Shown one piece after another: positions 42,135 to 49,447 of a stretch of 64,000 nucleotides of DNA. The notes below the pieces were generated by a model. That model had not been told where the DNA came from and searched no databases. It worked only from the letters and a program-made list of their open reading frames with translations. The position numbers and the translations under genes were made by a program. Source of the DNA: Streptomyces sp. HmicA12 (lineage in GTDB: Bacteria > Actinomycetota > Actinomycetes > Streptomycetales > Streptomycetaceae); assembly GCF_000373565.1 (NCBI RefSeq), contig NZ_KB891811.1, positions 1 through 64,000 on the forward strand, read 5' to 3'. The number at the start of each line of letters is the position of its first letter. The stretch's first letter is position 1.

Positions 42135-43459
42135 CGCTTCACCTGCTGTCGATAGGCCTTCAGACCGTCCCGGAGGGCTGCGGAGGGCGTGGTACGCCCC
42201 TTCAGCGCATCCAGAATGGGACCGCCCAGCACATCGGTGAGAGTCTGCATGTCTGCGGCCTGGTGGAAGACGGGGAGGTCGGCGGCTGCGGGGCCGAAGA
42301 CGTCGAACGTCCGCTGCCCGCCGAGATATTCGTCCTTGGAGGCGATGAGTTCGGGGTCCTTGTACAGCGGCTTGAGTGTGGGGAGGTAGCCGCCCACGCG
42401 GTAGCGGAGGATCTGCCCCTCCCGGCTCAGGTAGACGCGACGCAGAAGTTCCAGCGCGGCGACACTGTTGGACTTGTTCTTCAGTACGGCGAAGCCGGTG
42501 CCGCCCATGGTGGAGGCTATGTGCCCGCCGCCGGCGAATCGGGGCAGGGTTCTGATCCGCCAACGCCCCTTCTGTTCCGGGACGTTGGTCTGCAACCCCG
42601 CCGCTTTGTACCAGTCGGGCATGGCGGTGGCTGCGAGCCGCCCGGACTTGAGGGCGGCGGCGCACGCACTGCCGTAGGGGTCCGGCAGGGCCAGAAGGGC
42701 TCCGGAGCGCGCTCCGCGGGTCATGAACTCAAGGACATCGAGGGCCTCGGGCGAGTCCAGGGTCAGGTCGCCTTCGGCGTTGAAGAGGCCTCCGCCGCGT
42801 TGCAGCAGGAACTGCAGGAATCCGTTGACGATCGCGCCGTTGTCGCCGGTGGAGATCATGCCGACGCTCACCTTGTGATCGGTGTTCAGCCTCTCGCCGT
42901 GCTCGAGGAACTCCTCCCATGTGTCGACCTTCTCAGGAACGCGGTACTTCTCGAACAAGTCCTGCCGGTAGTAGAGGACTGTGATCGCGGCGCCAGATTC
43001 CAGGCCGTAGGGCACACCATCAACGGTGTACGGATCCAGCTTGGACAAGTCGTCGCCGAACGGGCGGACCGTCTCCGTGAGGTCCACGAAGAGGTTCTGC
43101 GCGATGGACGCGTGCATCACACGGGGGAACTGGTCGACGTTCAGGCCCACGAGATCCGGGGTGTTGCCGTCCGCGACGGCCTGGGCGATCAGCCGCGTGA
43201 GGATGTCGGCGGGTGCCGAACTGGTGACATCCAAGCCGAAGTCGAAGCGGCTCCCCCGCATCAGACTGTCGTCCTTGACGGCGGTCTGAAAGGTCTTGAT
43301 GTAGTCGGGGTCGTGAGTCCAGAACTTGATCTGCGCTCTTCCCGAACGCATCGGAGTGGCTGATGAAGTGCCGCATGCCGCTAGAGCAGGCGCGGCAAGC
43401 AGCCCGATTCCCACACCGCCTGCGGCACGCAGCAGGCTCCTGCGACTTAGCTCAGGCAT
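42131..43459 (-). CDS. extracellular sugar-binding lipoprotein of ABC importer
   Basis: This 442-residue protein starts at ATG 43459 (AGGAG upstream, inside the end of the GH35 gene, with an 8-bp overlap). The leader combines a twin-arginine-like SRRSLLRA with lipobox LAAC. The mature domain is a solute-binding fold (IKFWTHDPDYIKTFQ, DLVGLNVDQFPRV, TMGGTGFAVLKN). Coupling to an intracellular-type beta-galactosidase suggests galactoside uptake. Confidence 0.9.
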   Translation of the reverse strand: MPELSRRSLLRAAGGVGIGLLAAPALAACGTSSATPMRSGRAQIKFWTHDPDYIKTFQTAVKDDSLMRGSRFDFGLDVTSSAPADILTRLIAQAVADGNTPDLVGLNVDQFPRVMHASIAQNLFVDLTETVRPFGDDLSKLDPYTVDGVPYGLESGAAITVLYYRQDLFEKYRVPEKVDTWEEFLEHGERLNTDHKVSVGMISTGDNGAIVNGFLQFLLQRGGGLFNAEGDLTLDSPEALDVLEFMTRGARSGALLALPDPYGSACAAALKSGRLAATAMPDWYKAAGLQTNVPEQKGRWRIRTLPRFAGGGHIASTMGGTGFAVLKNKSNSVAALELLRRVYLSREGQILRYRVGGYLPTLKPLYKDPELIASKDEYLGGQRTFDVFGPAAADLPVFHQAADMQTLTDVLGGPILDALKGRTTPSAALRDGLKAYRQQVKR

Positions 43460-45827
43460 GTCCGTTCTCCTGCTGTCGCAGGGTGGTGCGAGGTACGGCC
43501 ACCAGCTCGGCGGATTCCACCGTGGCGTGGCTGTGCGCGGCAGTGAGACCTTCACGTACTGAACCGTCGACGTAGATGCGGGCTGCGGGGTCCAGCGGAA
43601 GGACTCGGATCTCCACACCGTGCCGCAGTGCGGCGTCGGCGAAGCGCCGCAACCCGATCTCCCAGTCCGGCCCGTACCAGAAGTGGTCGGCGACGAGCTG
43701 TCCGTCGATGTAGGCGCGGGCCGCGTCCCCGGTGTAGCGAAGGCGCAGGAGGACTTCGCCGTCCCCGTCCAAAGCGGAGGGCGGCATGGTGATGTGGTGG
43801 ACGCCTGCCTTCTCGAAGTCCTCGTCTCGCGGCGCGGAGGCTCGGTGATGAGAGCCTCCGGTGCGGGCCGGCGGGGTGGCCGCCTGAGTCTGGGTGGCTT
43901 CAAGCCTGGGCTGCGGAAGTTGCGGTGCAGGGCTCAACAGCCATCGCGTGAAGACCCCGTCGTCGGCCGATGCACCAACACCCGTGCCTTGCAGGCTGGT
44001 TGACGCAGGAAGCAGGGCGACGGAGGGGGCTGCGGAGTGGATGTGCAGGCGCAGTTCGTTTCCGTCGGCGATCACCAGATCGTCGCTGAGCACCAGCCGG
44101 TCCCGGCCGAAGACGTGCAGCCGGTTCAGCCGGAGCGCGTCGCCCTGGGACAGCACCAGGACCTGTGCGTTTCCGTCCGGCCCGGTCAGGTTCAGCAGGG
44201 CACCAGTACCCGGCTCCTCAACGGTGATGAGCGTGGCGTCCGTGCCGTGGCTGACTCCAGCCGGCCCTGCCACCTCGACGTCCGCGGGCAGAGCGATGGA
44301 GGCCGGGATCCCGTCGATGGCCGCCAGCACGGTGAGTGTGGTGCCGTCCACGTCCAGGCGGGTCACAGGCTGGGCAGTGGCCCAGTCCAGGCTCAGCCCG
44401 GCTCCGAGGTCCAGGCCGATCGGCCACACGAAGTGCGCGCCGGAGGGTATTCGGATCGGCTGCTCCGGCAGCGTGACGGTACGGCCGCCGTCCAAGTGGA
44501 CCCGGAATTGGACGCCTTCGTGCTCGGGCAGCGTCTCGTGCGGCTGGTGGTTGTTGACGAAGAGGAATCCCTTGTCGCCTGCCGAGCGGACTGACCATCG
44601 GAGTGTGGTGCGGTCGTCGAGCGAGGCGGGTTCCGTGTCGGGAAGCGACAGCGGCATCCGCGCCAAGTCCTGTCCGTACGCATGCAGCAGCAGATGCTGC
44701 ATGCGCAGCGCGTGGAAGGCAGGTCGGACCTGCCCGTACTCTCCGAGCGGCGCCTGGAAGTCATAGGTCACCGTCGGCAGGTCGTTGGGATAACCGGTGT
44801 CGTGGCTCTCCTGATTGGGTTCCCTGAGGTCCAGGCGCTGTGAGGAGCCGTGGTACAGGTAGTAGCCCTGCCAGACCGATCCGCTGCCGAGCTTGGCCAG
44901 CGCCAACGAGGTGACGTCGGCGCTGGGCACAATCGGCCTGCGGTGGTACGCGATGGCCATGCCTCCGCCGACTTCGCAGGTGGCGTAGGGATAGCGGCGA
45001 TCGTCCGGGCCGCTGCCGGTCGGCGCCGAGGAGCGCAGGTCCGCGCCGATCGCGTGATCGTCGCGGATCGGCGTGAAGAAGTAGTGGCGCCGCATCTCCC
45101 GGGTCCACCCGTCAGACGCTTCTTCCCAGAACGCTTCCGGGTAGCCGCCGTACAGGGGCAGCAGCACATCGCGCGGCAGATCAGCCGCGCCCCAGCCGGT
45201 CGCCGTCCACAACGGAGCTTGCATCCCGGCGACTTCGGCCATGCGCCTCAGGGTCGCCAGGTGTGTGGGCTGATCGTAGAGTTCGTTCTCCACCTGGACC
45301 GCCACGATCGGCCCGCCGTCGCCGTGGAAGAGACCGCGCAATTCATTGGAGATACGAAGGTAGTAGGCCTCGACCAGCGCGAGGTAGGCCGGATCGTTGG
45401 TACGGGGCGTGCAGTCCGTGCCGTCCAGCCAGTCCGGAAACCCTCCGTTGCGGCACTCCCCGTGCGACCAAGGACCGATCCGCATCGCGACGGCAAGACC
45501 GACCTCGCCGCACAGTTTCACGAAGCGACGCACGTCCAGGTCACCGTCGAAGCGGAACGTGCCCCGCTCGTTCTCGTGCTGATTCCAGAACAGATAGGTG
45601 GCCAGCAGGTCGACGCCGCCGGCCTTGATCTTGAGCAGTTCCTCGCGCCACTCCCCGGCCGGGTACCGGCTGAAATGGAACTCCCCCATCACCGGAATCC
45701 ACGGGCATCCGTCCCTGATCAGGCTCTGGCTGTCGACCGTCAACGAGGGCGCCGCAGCGTCCGAACTCCCCATGGGCAAGTGCCCCGCCAAGGTCACAGG
45801 CGGTTTTTGGGCATGCAGAGACAACAT
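43452..45827 (-). CDS. beta-galactosidase, GH35
   Basis: This 791-residue protein starts at ATG 45827 (GCAGGAG 9 nt upstream). An earlier in-frame ATG at 45869 lacks a ribosome site and overlaps the predicted -10, so it is rejected. No signal peptide is seen, so it is probably cytoplasmic. TIM barrel about 28-370: MGEFHFSRYPAGEW, acid/base Glu182 in VQVENEL, nucleophile Glu285 in ATCEVGGGM. Beta-sandwich domains follow, including a jelly roll near the C-terminus (YIDGQLVADHFWYGPDWEIGL). It removes terminal beta-galactose from imported galactan or arabinogalactan oligosaccharides. It is first in a coupled operon with its importer, under the DgoR-like operator. Confidence 0.88.
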   Translation of the reverse strand: MLSLHAQKPPVTLAGHLPMGSSDAAAPSLTVDSQSLIRDGCPWIPVMGEFHFSRYPAGEWREELLKIKAGGVDLLATYLFWNQHENERGTFRFDGDLDVRRFVKLCGEVGLAVAMRIGPWSHGECRNGGFPDWLDGTDCTPRTNDPAYLALVEAYYLRISNELRGLFHGDGGPIVAVQVENELYDQPTHLATLRRMAEVAGMQAPLWTATGWGAADLPRDVLLPLYGGYPEAFWEEASDGWTREMRRHYFFTPIRDDHAIGADLRSSAPTGSGPDDRRYPYATCEVGGGMAIAYHRRPIVPSADVTSLALAKLGSGSVWQGYYLYHGSSQRLDLREPNQESHDTGYPNDLPTVTYDFQAPLGEYGQVRPAFHALRMQHLLLHAYGQDLARMPLSLPDTEPASLDDRTTLRWSVRSAGDKGFLFVNNHQPHETLPEHEGVQFRVHLDGGRTVTLPEQPIRIPSGAHFVWPIGLDLGAGLSLDWATAQPVTRLDVDGTTLTVLAAIDGIPASIALPADVEVAGPAGVSHGTDATLITVEEPGTGALLNLTGPDGNAQVLVLSQGDALRLNRLHVFGRDRLVLSDDLVIADGNELRLHIHSAAPSVALLPASTSLQGTGVGASADDGVFTRWLLSPAPQLPQPRLEATQTQAATPPARTGGSHHRASAPRDEDFEKAGVHHITMPPSALDGDGEVLLRLRYTGDAARAYIDGQLVADHFWYGPDWEIGLRRFADAALRHGVEIRVLPLDPAARIYVDGSVREGLTAAHSHATVESAELVAVPRTTLRQQENGHA

Positions 45828-45867
45828 GACAGGCGGCTCCTGCGGTGCGGCTCGATGAAGTGCGTTC

Positions 45868-45914
45868 ATCGTGGGTGGGGCCGGAAACCCTGTCAAGATG
45901 TATTGATAATTAAT
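45868..45914 (-). promoter_or_regulatory. DgoR-like operator and divergent promoters of GH35 operon and GntR gene
   Basis: Reading minus, an imperfect palindrome TATTAATTATCAATA (six of seven arm pairs match) precedes ACATC, -35 TTGACA (45896-45891), a 17-nt spacer and -10 CACGAT (45873-45868). The 26-bp block 45889-45914 matches the galactonate-operon element at 29627-29652 in 23 positions. The same AT-rich operator also overlaps the plus-strand promoter area of the GntR gene, so autoregulation is likely. Confidence 0.78.
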
Positions 45915-45972
45915 ACCTGCCGCTAAAGTGGCCAGCCCGGCACCTTCGTCGCCCATCCCGAGGAGAACTTCC

Positions 45973-46689
45973 ATGGCGTCCTACACCGGCAGAGGAGTGC
46001 ACGGACAGGTCGTCCACGCCCTCGGTTCCCGCATCGTGGGCGGCGACCTTCCCGAAGGCTCCACTCTGGACCTGCGCGCCCTGGGCGAAGAACTCGATGT
46101 CAGCCTCACCGTCATGCGTGAGTCCATGAAGGTCCTCGCCGGCAAGGGGCTCATAGACGCACGACAGAAGCGCGGAACGTTCGTGACGGAACGCAGGCTC
46201 TGGAACCTTCTCGACGCGGACATCATCCGGTGGCAGGTCAACAGCGACGCCGGTCACCGGCTCATGGGCGACCTCGCCGATGTTCGCTCCATCGTCGAGC
46301 CCGCCGCGGCCCATCGGGCGGCGCTGCATCGCACCGACGACGACCTCGTCGCCCTTCAAGCCGCACTCGACGCGATGGCCGAGGCTCACGCGCACTCCCC
46401 TGCGGACGCGGCCGGTGCCGACACGGCGTTCCACCGGGCCCTCCTCAATGCCACCGGCAACGAACTGCTTGCCCGTATGGACCTGCTTCTGGAACCCGGA
46501 CTGCGTGAACGCGACCGCGTCGTGCACTCCCACCACGTCGATGACCCGGTCCCCAGCCATGGCGCCGTTCTGGACGCCGTCCGTGACCAGGACCCGGCCC
46601 GGGCCGAACTCGCCATGCTCGACCTCCTGGCGAAGGCCGTCCAGGACCTCGATCAGGTCACCCGCCGCGCTCCCGCACCCGGTCAGTGA
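45973..46689 (+). CDS. GntR-family (FCD domain) regulator, DgoR-like
   Basis: This 238-residue protein starts at ATG 45973 (GAGGAGAAC upstream). Residues about 5-70 form the GntR winged helix (LRALGEELDVSLTVMRESMKVLAGKGLI, GTFVTE), followed by an all-helical FCD effector domain (about 95-225) with metal-type His residues (FHRALL, VHSHH). WNLLDADIIRWQ followed by DLADVRSIVEPAAAHRAA closely parallels E. coli DgoR, the galactonate-responsive repressor. It is divergent from the GH35 operon. Its presumed operator also occurs before the dgoD operon, so galactonate is the predicted inducer. Confidence 0.85.
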   Translation: MASYTGRGVHGQVVHALGSRIVGGDLPEGSTLDLRALGEELDVSLTVMRESMKVLAGKGLIDARQKRGTFVTERRLWNLLDADIIRWQVNSDAGHRLMGDLADVRSIVEPAAAHRAALHRTDDDLVALQAALDAMAEAHAHSPADAAGADTAFHRALLNATGNELLARMDLLLEPGLRERDRVVHSHHVDDPVPSHGAVLDAVRDQDPARAELAMLDLLAKAVQDLDQVTRRAPAPGQ

Positions 46690-47063
46690 CGGGCGTCGCC
46701 CGGCCGGCCGGGCGACACGCAGCTGACTCCTGCGGCTCAGGTCGGTCACGCCCGCGCCCGCCTCCCTTCCGGGCACGGGGTCGTCCGAGGTGGGTGGGCG
46801 TCAACCGATGCGGCACGACTTCTGCGACTCACTGAGTCAATTTGAACAGATGCATTGACGACTGCTCAGTACTGAACCAAAGTGCATGCGCTGGGTGGAG
46901 GAGCCCTTCCTTCACCATCACAGTGGCTCCCGTCTCCACCCGGACACGTAGTGCTCCTCCGCGCAGTCCCGTGTCCCGCGCGATCCGCCGAGCACGCGGC
47001 GCACGTGAACGCCGCATGCCTGCAGGCCACTTGAACCACCTCAAGCAACCGAAGGGATCAGCC
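46690..47063 (+). promoter_or_regulatory. intergenic region with promoter of the acetylesterase gene
   Basis: These 374 bp contain the GntR terminator and then a housekeeping-type promoter: TTGACG (46855-46860), 17-nt spacer, CAAAGT (46878-46883). The leader to the ATG at 47064 is about 170 nt. No clear operator palindrome was seen, and open frames running into the gene from upstream carry no signal peptide. Confidence 0.6.
46695..46716 (+). terminator. terminator after the GntR gene
   Basis: A 22-bp perfect palindrome (positions 46695-46716) begins 5 bp after the GntR stop. The flanking GTCAG and CTGAC could extend the stem. Confidence 0.65.
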
Positions 47064-48131
47064 ATGCCCGCACTACCGTCAATCCGCCGAGGCATTCACG
47101 CCACGGCCTTGGTCACCGCTGTCGTGGGACTGTCCGCCGTCCTCACCGGCCCCGCCCACGCGGCATCCGGCGACGGAAGGGTCCGCGCCTTGCCGGACGG
47201 ATGCTCGGGCACGTCCCCCGTCGTCTGCCACTTCGACGTCCCTCCGGGCACGTACACCGTCTCCGCCCTGCTGGGCGGCAGAGAGGCCGGCAGCACGAGC
47301 GTGTCCGCGGAGACACGGCGCAACATGCTCGCCGAGACCGCGACCACGGCCGGCCACCCGGTGCGGCGCAGCTTCACGGTTGACGTACGCGAGCCCGAGG
47401 GCGAACCCACCGGACCGTCCGGAAGCCCCGGGCTCGACCTGCGCTTCGAGGGAACGGCGCCACAGGTGTCCGCGCTGCACGTCACCCCGGCCAGGCAAGC
47501 CCCGCAGATCCTGCTCGCCGGCGACTCCACCGTCTGCGACCAGAGTCTGTGGCCTTACACCGGCTGGGGCCAGGAGCTTCCGCAATTCCTGCGGAGCGAT
47601 GTCTCCGTGGCCAACTATGCCGATTCGGGTGAGTCCTCACAGTCCTTCCTCGACAACCCGGTGCTCTTCGACGCGCTCGAGTCGCGGATTCGCCGAGGCG
47701 ACCTGGTTCTCATCCAGTTCGCGCACAACGACAAGACAACGACCGCCGACGTGTACCGGGCCAATCTGACGGCGATGGCCAAGCGTGTCATCGCCCGCGG
47801 CGGAGAGCCGGTCTTCGTCACCCCGATCGTGCGTCGGCGCTTCAACAGCGACGGCACGCTCAACTCCGTGGCGCTTCACGTCATGACGGCGAACCTGCCG
47901 GTCGAAATGCGGTCGGTGGCAAAGGAGTTGGACGTCCCGCTGGTGGATCTGACGGCGATGTCGAAGGAACTGGTGGAGGGGCTCGGCCCCGATGGTTCCG
48001 CTGATCTCTACCTGACGAACGTCAACGGCGACAACACCCACACGTCCGAGTACGGCGCGACGCGTTTCGCACGCCTGGTGCTGGACGGGTTGACGGCGCA
48101 GGGACTGGTTCCGGGGCGGCTCGTACGGTGA
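47064..48131 (+). CDS. secreted rhamnogalacturonan acetylesterase (CE12-like SGNH hydrolase)
   Basis: This 355-residue protein starts at ATG 47064 (GAAGGG upstream); signal peptide to about residue 33 (GPAHA-A). An N-terminal beta-rich domain (about 37-145, with a Cys pair at 47 and 55) precedes the SGNH domain (148-350). Catalytic Ser155 is in LLAGDSTVCD, the oxyanion Gly in NYADSGESS, Asn222 in FAHND, and the Asp323/His326 pair in NGDNTHTSEYGA. These blocks fit rhamnogalacturonan acetylesterases, which remove acetyl groups from RG-I galacturonate so lyases can act. Confidence 0.9.
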   Translation: MPALPSIRRGIHATALVTAVVGLSAVLTGPAHAASGDGRVRALPDGCSGTSPVVCHFDVPPGTYTVSALLGGREAGSTSVSAETRRNMLAETATTAGHPVRRSFTVDVREPEGEPTGPSGSPGLDLRFEGTAPQVSALHVTPARQAPQILLAGDSTVCDQSLWPYTGWGQELPQFLRSDVSVANYADSGESSQSFLDNPVLFDALESRIRRGDLVLIQFAHNDKTTTADVYRANLTAMAKRVIARGGEPVFVTPIVRRRFNSDGTLNSVALHVMTANLPVEMRSVAKELDVPLVDLTAMSKELVEGLGPDGSADLYLTNVNGDNTHTSEYGATRFARLVLDGLTAQGLVPGRLVR

Positions 48132-48144
48132 CCGGCTGAAGGCG

Positions 48145-48194
48145 GGCACGTGTGGTGTCCCGGGCAGAGGCCCGCCCGGGACACCACACGTGCC
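48145..48194. terminator. strong bidirectional terminator between convergent genes
   Basis: A perfect 21-bp stem (arms 48145-48165 and 48174-48194, 8-nt loop) lies 14 bp after the acetylesterase stop and 55 bp from the convergent DeoR/LacI-type gene stop. Confidence 0.85.
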
Positions 48195-48248
48195 GTGTAC
48201 TGGGGATGGCCTTCGACCATCGCGACGCTTCCGGTAGGAGACCGCCGG

Positions 48249-49352
48249 TCAGGGAGTGCCGCAGGACGATCGGATCGTCAAGCGGGGTTGGAGGAGCATC
48301 TGACGGATGGGGATGGAGTCCGGGTCCGGGGCGGCCAGCCGGTCCAGGAGCAGGCGTGCCGCGTACTCGCCGATCGTGCGCTTGGGCGGGGCCACGGCCG
48401 TCAGCGGTACGTCGGCGAGCGAGGCGATCTCGTCGTCGTACGCGATGAGCGCGAGATCCTCCGGGGCCTTGAGGCCCTGGGTCCGCATTCTGCGCATCAG
48501 CTCGATGGCGTCATGGTCGGAGTGGACGAGCGCGGCCCGGACCTGGCCCTCCTGACAGGCGCTGATGAACCGGTCGTAGCACTGCGTGGCCTCGTCGGAT
48601 CCCAGGGTCGGGCGACCGCTGTCCACGACGGGGACTTCGGCGTCGAGGTCGAGAATCTCCAGCGCCGCCTTGTGCCCGGCCTGCAGCAGCGCCGCAGTGG
48701 GGCTCCCGTTGGTGAACAGTGCCACCTTGTGGTGTCCGAGCTGCGCCAGATGACGCACAGCCGCGAAAGCCCCCTGGCGGTGGTCGGAGGCGACGAACTC
48801 GCAGGTGGTGAAGGGGTCTCGGGGCTGCCGCTCAAGCAGGACGAACGGCAGGCCCAGGTCCTCGAGCTGGTGCAGGTTCTTCTCGGGCAGCTCGTGGCCA
48901 CCGGGCGAGGCCACAAGCAGTCCGGAGGCACCGGAGACGGCGAGCTCCTCGATGCGTTGCGCGTCACTGTGTCCGCTGTAGTCGGAAAGCGTGATGACCA
49001 CCCGGGCTCCCCGTTCGGCCGCGACGGCCTGCACCCCGGCGACGACCCGCGGGTAGTAGTACGTCGCCGACGGCACGATCAGGCCCACGGTCGGCCCGCC
49101 CTGCGCAGGAGCCGAGCGGGGTGCGGGCACGGCAGCCTGCGCGGGTGCTGCGCTGTCGTGCCTGGTGGCCAGCATGGCACCACCTCGTACGCGGCTCAGC
49201 TTGCCCTCGTTCTCCAGGTCGAGAAGGTCACGCCGGACGGTCGCACGGGAGACACCCAGGCGTGCTGCGAGATCGATGACCTTGAGGCCGCCGGACGCCT
49301 GCAGCTCGTTGAGCAGTTGCTCACGCCGCTGAGCGACGAGCATGTCAGTCAT
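48249..49352 (-). CDS. chimeric regulator: DeoR-type HTH with LacI-type effector domain
   Basis: This 367-residue protein begins with a DeoR winged helix (RREQLLNELQASGGLKVIDLAARLGVSRATVRRDL, residues 9-43; LSRVRGGAML closes the wing). After a Pro/Ala linker (about 66-85), instead of a DeoR sugar-phosphate domain it has a periplasmic-binding-like sensor (PTVGLIVPSATYYYP, LVASPGGHELP, YDDEIASLADVPLTAV). Such swaps are known in actinobacteria. It lies 95 bp downstream of a PL26-type lyase gene on the same strand and probably controls that enzyme. GAACAGTTC (49368-49376) is a weak operator candidate just upstream. Confidence 0.85.
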   Translation of the reverse strand: MTDMLVAQRREQLLNELQASGGLKVIDLAARLGVSRATVRRDLLDLENEGKLSRVRGGAMLATRHDSAAPAQAAVPAPRSAPAQGGPTVGLIVPSATYYYPRVVAGVQAVAAERGARVVITLSDYSGHSDAQRIEELAVSGASGLLVASPGGHELPEKNLHQLEDLGLPFVLLERQPRDPFTTCEFVASDHRQGAFAAVRHLAQLGHHKVALFTNGSPTAALLQAGHKAALEILDLDAEVPVVDSGRPTLGSDEATQCYDRFISACQEGQVRAALVHSDHDAIELMRRMRTQGLKAPEDLALIAYDDEIASLADVPLTAVAPPKRTIGEYAARLLLDRLAAPDPDSIPIRQMLLQPRLTIRSSCGTP

Positions 49353-49447
49353 TGGGCCCCCTCTGGTGAACAGTTCTAAACGATCGTAGAGGAAGCTGCT
49401 CGATCATGCTCCGAGCTGGGCGTGCCGGCGACGGCTTGCCTCCGATG

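Noticed and set aside
45828..45869. Upstream ATG at 45869 as start of the GH35 gene
   Set aside because: It has no ribosome-binding site and lies on the predicted -10 box. ATG 45827 has GCAGGAG at good distance.
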